Below are positions 51,401 through 58,763 of a stretch of DNA of 64,000 bases, piece by piece; position 1 is the first letter of the stretch; each line of letters begins with the position of its first letter. The stretch lies in NCBI GenBank assembly GCA_902728285.1, contig CACVBU010000181.1, forward strand, positions 310,001-374,000, in the 5' to 3' direction. Below the pieces are notes generated by a model. It had not been told where the DNA came from. It ran no database searches and was given only the letters and a program-made list of their open reading frames with translations. Both the position numbers and the translations under genes were made by a program. The stretch is from Clytia hemisphaerica. Taxonomy: Eukaryota > Cnidaria > Hydrozoa > Leptothecata > Clytiidae.

Positions 51401-54400
51401 TGCATCATTGTGCAAAAAATCAGAAAAAAATTATGAGTCAACATTGAGAAAAGCTATATTTTCTTATTTGGTTAAAGGGAATTTCCCCAAAATACGAAAA
51501 TCCGTCTTTTAAGGCGAATAAGAATTTCCCTGGAAAAACCACTTCAGCCATTCTTTAGAGAATCTTGCCCTCCATCTTTGAACAAAAAATCAGAAAAAAG
51601 TAATGACAGGATTTTGCACAAAGTAAAAAAAACCCTATTTTTAGGCAGTTTTTGGCCCAAATTTGCCCAAATATATTTTTTTTCGAAAATCAGGCTCCGC
51701 AACATTTTAGGCATTGCCATTTTGCATAATTGTGCAAAAAATCAGAAAAAAATAATGAGTCAACATTGTTAAAAGCTATATTTTCTTATTTGGTTAAAGG
51801 GAATTTCCCTCAAAATACGAAAATCCGTTTTTTAAAGCGAATAAGAATTTTCCGGGAAAAACCATTTCAGCCATTCTTTAGAGAATCTTGCCCTCCATCT
51901 TTGTACAAAAAATCAGGAAAAAGTAATGACAGGATTTTGCACACAGTCCAAAAAACCCTATTTTTAGGTAGTTTTTGGCCCAAATTTGCCCAAATAAATT
52001 TTTTCTCGAAAATCGGGCTCCGTCACGTTCTGGGCATTGCCATTTTGCATCATTGTGCAAAAAATCAGAAAAAACTAATGAGCCAATCCTGAGAAAAGCT
52101 GGTAACAGACGGACGGACGGACGGACGAACGAACGGACATGGGTTAATTTATAGGACCTCCACCGGGGCACCCGGAGGTAGGTCCAAAAAGACAACAAAG
52201 CGTCTTATAAATAAATGTTATAATCATTAGAACAATAAAAGATGGAATTTCTTAACCCAAAAAGAAATATTTACCGAACAACAAAAGCCTTTTAGGAATT
52301 TGTTCTTAAAGACATTACATATTCTGTTTTCATGCCATTAAAAAATTCCACAAAGACAGAGTACACACATCAACTTTCAAAACTACTACCGTAAGTTGGT
52401 CTAATGTCGACATCCGTCTTGTAATTTCGACATCCTTCTTTATAGATAGGAATAATAAGAAGGTCGAAATCACTGGTAGACTAAAGATTTTTTCTCTAAT
52501 CGCGCTAATCAAAGTCAATCAGCGATTCCGACCTTCCCCAGTTTCTATTGTTCCTATCTCTAAAGAAGGGTGTCGAAATTACAAGACGGATGTCGACATT
52601 AGACCAATTTACGGTACTGAAAGCAGTAATTATGACGTCACGCATTCAGCGTGTAGTGACCTACCTTGATAGGTTTATGTTGAGCGAGGCAAAAGCCTCT
52701 TAGTTGCAAGCTTGGCAGAGAGTGCAGACGTCTTTCATGAAGAAGAAGAAATAGTTGTAAGAACTGAACTCTACCTTGTCAATTATTTGTGTCACTCCCT
52801 GTTTGTTGACCCCCCAAGCACTTCGACTAAGTGGGTACTACATTGGCGACGAATAGACTTATGTTACCCAGTTCCAGATGATCAACAACCTAAAATAGAC
52901 TCTTGTAGTTTCCAGAGTTTCCAGAGAAAAATTCCAAGTTACGCTTGCTTCCGATCGAACCAGCCACATTTTGTCTCGATAAGTCAAATCCAATATGGCC
53001 GCCAGAGGCGCTCTCTATTCCGCCCTCCCAACCTTCAAACGCCCACAAGACGCGGGTGCCGCCCTCGATTCGTTCGATAAATATATCAAGAGAGCAAACA
53101 TGATTTTTGATACGGAGGACATTGACGAAGATAAGAAAAAGAAAGCTCTTTTGCAACTCTGGGGTGGAGACGAAATGATTACGTTTTTCGAGCACGAAGG
53201 AAAGGTGACGACAGAAGATACATACGCAGCCGCAATTGACAAAATCAGAAATTCCTTAAAGGGACAGATAAACGAAGTTTACCCGGTATTTAAACTTTTT
53301 AACGAGATGCCACAAGGGCAGATGCCGTTCACCGAATGGTACACAAAAGTTTTGGATCAAGCAAAGCTATGCAATTTCGCCACCTACACTGCAAAGAAAG
53401 CCGCTCGCGACGCCATGACGATGCAGACGAATAACAATAAGCTCAGGAAACATGCCCTCGCGGAGGGTGCAAATTTCGATGATTTCGTTAAATACGGAAT
53501 AGCGCTAGAATCATCATCGACACAAGCGCAAAACATTGAGAAACAGGAGAATGTTAACTGGATCGGCAGTAGAAGAGGACCAAGAAGACCAGACCCACCG
53601 AAACCGAACATCACGAGAGATTCGATCGGTAGGGGAAAGCAAACCGAAAGTTCCCCAAAAATTTGTGACTTTTGCGGATATGAACGTCGGAAAGCCCACT
53701 CAAAAGGAAAGTGTCCCGCAAAAGGGAAACGTTGCAATGATTGCAAGAAGAAGCACCATTTTGCAAAATCGCCAGTATGTCCTGGTGCACCAGAAACAGA
53801 TGTTAATGCCCTTGACGAATCGAGTGATTCGGACGATGAACAACTGATGGGTCGCATTTTGACCGTGAACTTCATCCTCTGGTGAATGACCAAAATGAAA
53901 TTGAAATGATCGATGTGGAAGCCAATGGTACGTGTTTGAAAATGAGAGTCGACTCCGGATGCAGAAAGACTCTGATCCCAGAAAAAGACTTTCGCAAGTT
54001 TGCCAACACGACCAGACTGTATAAATCGAAAGTGAAGCTCCGCCCGTATGGTACTAAAGACCTGCTGCGAGTGAAGGGTAGGGCAAAGATCGAACTGACC
54101 ACTAGCAGTGGAGCAACAGCCGAGCAACTCGTTTACGTGATAGAAGGAAACCACACGGAACCGCTCTTAGGTTTAGAAGCATCGTTAGAGCTCGGTGTCT
54201 TGGAGATTCACCCAGAAGGCCGCAGAGACGCCAATGATCCGGAAACGCCAGTATACCACATCAACGAACCAGAGAAAGTCCCAACTTCAGTGACTGAAAT
54301 CATCGACAAGCATCAACCTATCTTTGAGGGAATCGGCAAGTTCAATAAATCAGAAATAAACTTTGATATAGACGGATCGATCAAACCAATGATACAGAAG

Positions 54401-57400
54401 GAGCGGCCGATACCGTTCGCTTTCAGAAAACAAGTCACGAGCCATCTCAAAGAACTTAGAGACAATGACATCATCGAAGGCCCGTTAGACCCAAGTGTTA
54501 ACCTCGACTGGATCTCGAACGTTGTCATTACAAAGAAACCATCCGGGCAGATACGCATGAATTTAGACATGCGTCACGCAAATATTGCCATCAAAGAAAG
54601 CCATATTCCCGTACCGACTGTCCATTCCTTGCGTCACAAGCTTAACGGCGCCAAAGTATTCACAAAGCTGGACATGAAACATTCATTTCATCAAATGCCA
54701 CTCGGTGAGAAATCGAAAGAACTTACAAACTTTTACACGCACGAAGGCATCTACCGATTTAAGCGTCTTGTCATGGGTGCTGGACCTGCCAGTCAAGAGT
54801 TCCACGAGCGTTTGCGGCAAAGTATTGTAGACCTCGTTGGTGTGGAACAGATTGAAGACGATTTGCTAGTTTACGGAGAGACCCAGCATGAGCATGACCT
54901 CCATTTGAGTGCTCTACTTGATCGATTACAATCCCTCGGCTTAACACTTAGACGAGAGAAATGTGTGTGGAGTGCTCCAGAAGTTATTTGGTTTGGGTAT
55001 AAGTTTTCCAGCGAAGGTATGTCTGCAGATCCATCGAAAGTAGAGACTATCGTCAGACTCGCACCACCAACCAACGCAGCGGAAGTAAAAAGTTTCTTGC
55101 AGATGTGTCAATATAACGCCCTCTTTATGTTTGGAGAGCCAGAGACTTACAGTGACATTACAGCACCGTTAAGAAATCTAACGCGTAAGAAAGTTCCATT
55201 CCACTGGGATCAAGCTTGTCAGGACGCATTCGACAAACTGAAAGAGGGTTTATGTAGCAACCGAGTAATAGCACCCTGGGCACCCGATCGAAAGACGAAG
55301 CTTGTAGTTGACCGAGGACCGAAGGGTATTGGCGCCACATTGTTTCAAAAGGAACCCGATACTGGACATTACAAAACAATCAACTACTCGAGTAGATCGC
55401 TAACAGAGACAGAACAACGCTATGCTCCGATCGAGGGTGAAAGCTTAGCTATCCTTTTCGGCGTCACGACCAACCGAATGTATCTCCACGGAATGAAATT
55501 CGACACAATAACTGATCATGAGCCGCTGGTCTCATTGTACAATAATCAACGAAGACAAGCCCCAGCTCGCATCGAGAATCACCGATTGAAGTTACAACAG
55601 TACCGTATGACCGTAAAGTATGAAAAGGGAAGCACCAATCCGACAGATTACAACAGTCGACATCCATTGCCCATCACTGAACAACAGAAGATGCAAGCCA
55701 GTGAGGAAACCTTCCACATCAATGCTATCATCGACGACGATATTCCCGACGCTATGACCTTCGACATGGTTCGAAAAGCAACGAACGCCGATGACCAGCT
55801 CGCCCGCTTGAAATTTTGCATCCTTGAGAAAGGATACATTCCGAAGAATGCAAACGACTTACAGCCGTTCCGACACGTATTCGACGAACTTTCAGTTGCA
55901 CGACAAGTCGTTTTACGAGGAGAACGACTCATTATTCCGGAAAGTTTGCAGCCTGACGTGATAGCTCTCGCTCATGAGGGGCATCAAGGCGCATCGAAAA
56001 TGAAGCGTTATCTCCGATCGAAAGTTTGGTTTCCCAACATGGACAAGCTTGTGGAGAACTTTGTAAAATCTTGTCATGCATGCTTAGCCGCTACACCTCA
56101 ACAAAAGCATCAGCCGCTCATCACGACGAAATTGCCAGAAGGACCTTGGAGACACATTGCCTCGGACTTCAAGGGCCCAATCGCCAAAGATTACTATTTC
56201 CTGCTTCTCATTGACGAATACTCTCGATTTCCAGAAGTGGCTGTGCTAGATTCTACCGCCGCCGACACGGTGGTACCTCATTTCGACCGAATTTTGGCAA
56301 CTCATGGCATTCCAGAGAAGGTCAAGACGGACAATGGTCCGCCTTTTAACTCGCACGACTTTACAAATTACGCAAAGAAGCGAGGTTTTAAACACCAGCC
56401 GATTACACCAGAACAACCTTCGTCGAATGGGCTGGCAGAAAACTTCATGAAGATGCTTCAGAAGGTAGCCCACACCGCCTATGTCGAACACAAGGACCCA
56501 AAAGAAGCGGTTCACAGATATCTTCTTTCGTACCGGGCGACTCCTCATTCAGCCACTGGAAAGTCACCAGCGGAGATGTTGTTCAATCGACAAATTGCAA
56601 CCTCTGTTCCAATGATGAAAAAGAAGGAACAAGATCGATCCGTTCTCGAGAAAGATACAAGTTACAAGGCCGCCATGGCCAAATACCATGACCAACGACG
56701 ACACGCGAAGCCCATTGACATCGACCTAGGGGACAAAGTCCTTCGCCCTCAAAAGAAGTCTACCGTCAAGACTCCTTTCGACCCATCACCATTGACTGTG
56801 GTGAAAAAGAAAGGTTATATGCTCACCGCCGAAACATCGAAAGGCAAATTTGTTACCCGTGCAGCAAACAAGTTCAAGAAAGTCCATGAGCGCGATCCGT
56901 TTTTCAGACGCGCACCAACACGAAATTACGTCGACGCCGACTCGGATGATGATTTTCCGTTTCGTCATCGTCGCTATGATAACGATATTAATCCACCATT
57001 GCCCGACGACCGCCCCGTGGACGACACATCTTCGGGGAGCGAAAGTGACACGATTCCGTATCGAGAAGGAGAGAGTGAGATGGAAGACGTTGAGGACGTT
57101 GACCGTAAAAATTCAGGACTGAAAAGACGACGAAAAGCGCCACGTTATCTTGATGACTACGAGTTATAAAGTAGTCATTAATGTATATAAAATCTATGCC
57201 TTGGACTGAGAACCGCCAATAGCGAAGGCACTGTACATATGTAAATACCCGAAGGAAAGGAGAGGTGTAGTGACCTACCTTGATAGGTTTATGTTGAGCG
57301 AGGCAAAAGCCTCTTAGTTGCAAGCTTGGCAGAGAGTGCAGACGTCTTTCATGAAGAAGAAGAAATAGTTGTAAGAACTGAACTCTACCTTGTCAATTAT

Positions 57401-58359
57401 TTGTGTCACTCCCTGTTTGTTGACCCCCCAAGCACTTCGACTAAGTGGGTACTACACAGCGGGTTCAGATCGATGTTTTGATTTGATCGTTTGGCGGTTC
57501 TATTCCCAGGAGAATAATTTACCGTCAGCAGAATAAGGATTATTTTTGTACCTTCGTGGGTGATTTTTCACCTTGAGTTTATGTCTAATGTTATGGTTTT
57601 TTGAAGTGCTTGTTCTAAGAAGTGGGCGAATTTGATTATTTCTAGTTTTCAAAAGAAGCAAATTTAATCTTTCTTCTACAAGATTACACTTTAATATAAT
57701 GCTAATTATGCATGTAAGTACTTTCTTTTTGCATATGTTTTGCATACTTTCTAAGGGAATTTCACCACGGCAATTCGGCCACCATAATTTTTGCATACAA
57801 TTCAATATGGCGGGATGGAAAGGCAAAAAGGTCTATTATGCGGCATGCATGGCTGTATCTAGCGTCAAAATGACGCTAAGCGTGGGAAAATCGATATGTA
57901 TGTGAGTGGCCCCTGATGGTGAACGAAATATTGTAAATTAGAGATAGATTGTTAAAGATATTAATAGAGCCTATATCAAACACTCACAATTTTTGAAGCA
58001 ATGGGAGCTATGCTGGGAAATCTTTTAGTGTTTCGGGGCACAAAAACGGCACTTTTTGCTCCGGACATTTCCGGAGCGCCGGGATGGTCATCCGTGGTCA
58101 TCCTCATTTTTAAAGGGACGTTTTACGAATTAATTAATACGGTTAATAAACAATAGAGAAGTTTTTTATTTGCCAATTCATTTTCTTACAATTTTTGACT
58201 AAGTCTGGAATGTTCTAAACGTTTTTGCCAACAAAAATCATAAAAAAGAAACAAAGTTTAGACCTAAACTATGGAGATAGAATGGGGGTTGAAAAAATGT
58301 AAAGAAGATTACCTATCTTCATTCTTCTTTTTGGAGGAAGACTTATCCTCTTCTTCCAT
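39499..58359 (-). CDS. BSDC1: BSD domain-containing protein 1, 12 recognised coding exons with a 14.3-kb first intron
   Basis: BSDC1 is a conserved eukaryotic protein of poorly defined role, with a BSD helical domain. Exons in transcript order: 58359-58313, 43980-43908, 43654-43535, 43399-43318, 43148-43108, 42829-42705, 42584-42530, 42333-42227, 41962-41791, 41301-40672, 40123-39951, 39531-39499. Exon 1 encodes MEEEDKSSSKKKNED and leaves two bases that join exon 2 in phase to give SSSDDQSNSWWGGWGQGW, then SVKEKSASTLEMVKKDLNEF, which matches the BSDC1 N-terminus. Later come DPGTYCNEPEG, SAVRAVYSKLVPDVLS and the BSD core HTAFWQRYYFKVFELE. A long acidic low-complexity exon (630 nt) follows, and the protein ends DEDDDWENWE. 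The product is about 550 aa. Between 43318 and 43148 the phases do not close by one base, so a small exon is missed or a border is wrong there. All other joins are in phase. Confidence 0.85.
40277..40360. repeat. Partial copy of the 29.6-kb foldback repeat
   Basis: GTGCCGCCATTAAGGCACCA...TTTTGCTTGGCTAGGAT matches 29737-29815 in the same orientation. Only the right half of that family is present. It lies in a BSDC1 intron. Confidence 0.6.
42983..43016 (+). repeat. Inverted copy of a BSDC1 exon 5 segment
   Basis: This 34-bp stretch (starting ACCAGACAATCTCAATCGAA) matches the minus strand of 43119-43152, which spans the splice acceptor and first 30 nt of the BSDC1 exon 43148-43108, with three mismatches. 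The two copies are only about 100 bp apart in opposite orientation and could pair in the pre-mRNA. Confidence 0.75.
43981..44740. other. BSDC1 intron 1, proximal part, with no gene
   Basis: AT-rich. A TTGCCGTTTTCGGCAATTATTGCCG cluster around 44530-44645 gives short inverted and direct repeats of GCCGTTTTCGGCAAT. Nothing coding was seen. Confidence 0.5.
44778..45762. mobile_element. 985-bp hAT-like non-autonomous element nested in the LINE ORF1
   Basis: The terminal inverted repeats are TAGGGACCGC and GCGGTCCCTA. ACCCCTG is duplicated outside (44771-44777 and 45763-45769), 7 bp identical or 8 bp with one mismatch. The TAGGG start and near-8-bp duplication suit hAT elements. Reading across the outer borders with one duplication copy removed restores one continuous LINE ORF1 frame, which confirms the insertion. 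Internal frames (for example 44875-45324, minus) show no transposase features. Confidence 0.85.
45770..47105 (+). pseudogene. LINE ORF1 protein with PHD-like and three CCCH zinc fingers
   Basis: The frame open from the nested insertion to about 46085 encodes a Glu/Lys-rich, coiled-coil-like N-terminus and ends in the first Cys pair (CSVC). A one-base loss near 46085-46095 shifts it to the frame 46062-47105. Rejoined in outline, the Cys/His spacing is C-x2-C, C-x2-C, H-x2-C, C-x2-C, a C4HC3 PHD-like finger. After a Ser/Thr-rich linker come three CCCH fingers: CKFYKSGTCKHG..CNYTH, CRKFTQHG..C....CKDFH and CLDSLRKGECFSESCRFAH. A Gln/Pro-rich tail follows with four 24-bp tandem repeats coding QTHQIPPQ. 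PHD domains are known in CR1-type ORF1 proteins; the CCCH trio is less usual and suggests RNA binding. Confidence 0.8.
46829..50032 (+). pseudogene. LINE ORF2: APE-type endonuclease and reverse transcriptase, two frame changes
   Basis: The endonuclease frame is open from 46829 to 47926. It carries FFNIQGL, LSETWL, GGDFNLP and GNTLDLVFTN motifs of APE domains. No ATG precedes the endonuclease. A frame change near 47795-47802 leads to frame 47802-48914 with a Lys-rich linker, the RT segments SSSAGPDGFPAMFLK, CTITPIHKGG, YRPVALTS and QHGFRSGRSC. A second change near 48905-48915 leads to 48923-50032 with VVYLDFSKAFDKVDH, SGVPQGSVLGPLIFL and the active site SFADDTRA. The expected SDH endonuclease motif reads SHH. 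The closest overall match is the CR1/Jockey group. The copy is inactive as it stands. Confidence 0.85.
50206..51284. other. BSDC1 intron 1, stretch with a hairpin and inverted repeat copies
   Basis: No gene. It contains a strong 65-nt stem-loop at 50593-50657 and GAATT tetranucleotide-like repeats near 50745-50765. Around 51025-51125 it has a segment found in inverse orientation at about 57695-57840. An open frame of 118 codons at 50386-50742 has no family features and includes the hairpin, so I do not call it. Confidence 0.5.
50593..50657. repeat. 65-nt stem-loop
   Basis: ATAAAGTGGAAGCAATTCA plus AAAAGTTTT at 50593-50622 pairs with its reverse complement at 50631-50657, with one 3-nt bulge and an 8-nt loop. 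The size and shape resemble a small-RNA precursor, but a decayed palindromic MITE is equally possible. Confidence 0.6.
51285..52192 (+). repeat. Tandem array of about three 321-bp units ending in a palindrome
   Basis: Landmarks recur at a 320-322 bp spacing: GAGAAAAGCT-like sites near 51447, 51767 and 52089, and GGTTAAAGGGAATTTCCC near 51470 and 51792. Each unit carries GCAAAAAATCAGAAAAA, TTTTGGCCCAAATTTGCC and GGGCTCCGTCAC-like blocks. The last unit ends with (GGAC)n, GGTTAATTTATAGGACCTCC and a GC-rich palindrome closing at GGTAGGTCC. A single unit with the same end is at 25380-25716. The class is unknown. Confidence 0.85.
52387..52616. mobile_element. 230-bp foldback MITE with TACCGTAA ends
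   Basis: Ends starting TACCGTAAGTTGGTCTAATG (left) and TACCGTAAATTGGTCTAATG (right, read inward) continue as inverted repeats for about 65 bp with five or so differences. A TA at each tip could be a mariner-type duplication. It lies 31 bp left of the target duplication of the Ty3/gypsy element. Confidence 0.75.
52652..52842 (+). repeat. 5' LTR of the Ty3/gypsy element
   Basis: 191 bp, from TGTAGTGACC to GGGTACTACA. It contains a GAAGAAGAAGAAAT stretch and the short palindrome GAGGC-AAAA-GCCTC. It matches the 3' LTR at every position I compared. Transcription should start within it, but no TATA box is evident. Confidence 0.95.
52843..52860 (+). other. Primer-binding site position
   Basis: TTGGCGACGAATAGAC follows the LTR end immediately, where minus-strand DNA synthesis is primed by a host tRNA 3' end in LTR elements. 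I could not assign the tRNA by eye. Confidence 0.6.
52995..53885 (+). CDS. gag: Gag polyprotein of the Ty3/gypsy element
   Basis: Structural protein expected to assemble retrotransposon particles in the cytoplasm and package element RNA. It is 296 aa from an ATG in good context. The first 200 residues are helical and charged like gypsy capsids (segments RANMIFDTEDIDEDKKKKALL and MPFTEWYTKVLDQAKLC). The C-terminus is basic with two zinc-knuckle-like motifs, CDFCGYERRKAHSKGKC and CNDCKKKHHFAKSPVC, whose spacing is longer than the classic CCHC. The frame ends at TGA 53883-53885, overlapping the -1 pol frame. Confidence 0.9.
   Translation: MAARGALYSALPTFKRPQDAGAALDSFDKYIKRANMIFDTEDIDEDKKKKALLQLWGGDEMITFFEHEGKVTTEDTYAAAIDKIRNSLKGQINEVYPVFKLFNEMPQGQMPFTEWYTKVLDQAKLCNFATYTAKKAARDAMTMQTNNNKLRKHALAEGANFDDFVKYGIALESSSTQAQNIEKQENVNWIGSRRGPRRPDPPKPNITRDSIGRGKQTESSPKICDFCGYERRKAHSKGKCPAKGKRCNDCKKKHHFAKSPVCPGAPETDVNALDESSDSDDEQLMGRILTVNFILW
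53840..57169 (+). CDS. pol: Pol polyprotein of the Ty3/gypsy element: protease, RT, RNase H, integrase
   Basis: The frame is open from 53840 (after an in-frame TGA) to 57169. It has no ATG near its start, so it is probably made by -1 frameshifting from gag. Domains in order, numbered from about 53882: aspartic protease with a DSG active site at about residues 22-24; reverse transcriptase from about 150 to 400, with KLDMKHSFHQMPL and a catalytic IEDDLLVYG where most relatives have YIDD; RNase H from about 460, with D, E and D residues but an unusual VDRGPKGIGA start; integrase zinc finger HEGHQG..CHAC at about 700-735; DDE core with ASDFKGPI, KTDNGPPF and NGLAENF; a charged C-terminal tail. 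The length of about 1,100 aa is normal. The domain order RT-RH-IN identifies Ty3/gypsy. The clade was not assigned. Confidence 0.93.
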   Translation, partial: TTDGSHFDRELHPLVNDQNEIEMIDVEANGTCLKMRVDSGCRKTLIPEKDFRKFANTTRLYKSKVKLRPYGTKDLLRVKGRAKIELTTSSGATAEQLVYVIEGNHTEPLLGLEASLELGVLEIHPEGRRDANDPETPVYHINEPEKVPTSVTEIIDKHQPIFEGIGKFNKSEINFDIDGSIKPMIQKERPIPFAFRKQVTSHLKELRDNDIIEGPLDPSVNLDWISNVVITKKPSGQIRMNLDMRHANIAIKESHIPVPTVHSLRHKLNGAKVFTKLDMKHSFHQMPLGEKSKELTNFYTHEGIYRFKRLVMGAGPASQEFHERLRQSIVDLVGVEQIEDDLLVYGETQHEHDLHLSALLDRLQSLGLTLRREKCVWSAPEVIWFGYKFSSEGMSADPSKVETIVRLAPPTNAAEVKSFLQMCQYNALFMFGEPETYSDITAPLRNLTRKKVPFHWDQACQDAFDKLKEGLCSNRVIAPWAPDRKTKLVVDRGPKGIGATLFQKEPDTGHYKTINYSSRSLTETEQRYAPIEGESLAILFGVTTNRMYLHGMKFDTITDHEPLVSLYNNQRRQAPARIENHRLKLQQYRMTVKYEKGSTNPTDYNSRHPLPITEQQKMQASEETFHINAIIDDDIPDAMTFDMVRKATNADDQLARLKFCILEKGYIPKNANDLQPFRHVFDELSVARQVVLRGERLIIPESLQPDVIALAHEGHQGASKMKRYLRSKVWFPNMDKLVENFVKSCHACLAATPQQKHQPLITTKLPEGPWRHIASDFKGPIAKDYYFLLLIDEYSRFPEVAVLDSTAADTVVPHFDRILATHGIPEKVKTDNGPPFNSHDFTNYAKKRGFKHQPITPEQPSSNGLAENFMKMLQKVAHTAYVEHKDPKEAVHRYLLSYRATPHSATGKSPAEMLFNRQIATSVPMMKKKEQDRSVLEKDTSYKAAMAKYHDQRRHAKPIDIDLGDKVLRPQKKSTVKTPFDPSPLTVVKKKGYMLTAETSKGKFVTRAANKFKKVHERDPFFRRAPTRNYVDADSDDDFPFRHRRYDNDINPPLPDDRPVDDTSSGSESDTIPYREGESEMEDVEDVDRKNSGLKRRRKAPRYLDDYEL
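57251..57265 (+). other. Polypurine tract
   Basis: GAAGGAAAGGAGAGG lies immediately before the 3' LTR, the usual place for the plus-strand primer of LTR elements. Confidence 0.85.
57266..57456 (+). repeat. 3' LTR of the Ty3/gypsy element
   Basis: 191 bp, matching the 5' LTR throughout on direct comparison. It ends ACTACA and is followed by the CAGCG duplication. Confidence 0.95.
57462..58312. other. BSDC1 intron 1, part nearest exon 1
   Basis: No gene. The segment at about 57695-57840 (around ATTTTTGCATACAATTCAAT) is a dispersed repeat also present inverted at about 51025-51125. The segment at 57847-57912 (AGCGTCAAAATGACGCTAAGCG...GAGTGGCCCCT) recurs inverted at about 60008-60076. Confidence 0.5.
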
Positions 58360-58763
58360 CTTGAAGCACTACATAAACCCTTTATTATAGATTATTACAA
58401 AGACATCTCACAAAAAAATTAGTTGAGTTGGTTTAAATTGGTTTTTGTCAAGAAAATGTCAGCATAAACATAAAAATTGTCAATCCAGTCGTGGCTGCAA
58501 TTTTTTTTGTTATTCATTGGGTTCACATGGAAGCAATGGGAATAGAATTTTAACTGTCAAGTAGTTTTAAGCAAGACTGTCCACGGAAAAAAGGGGAAAA
58601 GGAGGATTTTTCACCTACAAAAGAGTCTACTTTTCGAACGATCCGTCGCGCAGCCAAAAGAAATCGAAAAGCTCCCTTTTTATTTTTAACGCGTGGTACT
58701 ACTAAGTCTATAAGATCTTTATTCAGGAATTTTCACATGTTCGATCAACACGGATCACACAAA
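58360..58763. promoter_or_regulatory. Probable bidirectional promoter of BSDC1 and eIF3e
   Basis: The two start codons point away from each other across 404 bp, so both 5'UTRs and core promoters must fit here unless upstream exons exist. It contains a CCAAT box on the minus strand near 58516, a GGAAAAAAGGGGAAAAGGAGG purine tract near 58578, GTCGCGCAGCC near 58645 and AACGCGTGG near 58689. No clear TATA box. The promoter role is inferred from gene geometry. Confidence 0.6.

Larger units (their letters stand above)
52652..57456 (+). mobile_element. Complete Ty3/gypsy LTR retrotransposon, 4.8 kb
   Basis: Two 191-bp LTRs starting TG and ending CA (52652-52842 and 57266-57456) look identical base for base. 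CAGCG is duplicated outside (52647-52651 and 57457-57461). Inside are a primer-binding position directly after the 5' LTR, gag, pol in the -1 frame with protease-RT-RNase H-integrase order, and a polypurine tract before the 3' LTR. There is no envelope gene. Both frames are open. Identical LTRs and intact frames imply a very recent insertion. It sits in BSDC1 intron 1, antisense to that gene. Confidence 0.95.

Noticed and set aside
53384..54154. 256-codon minus-strand frame opposite gag/pol
   Set aside because: It is a shadow of the two real frames of the retrotransposon on the plus strand.
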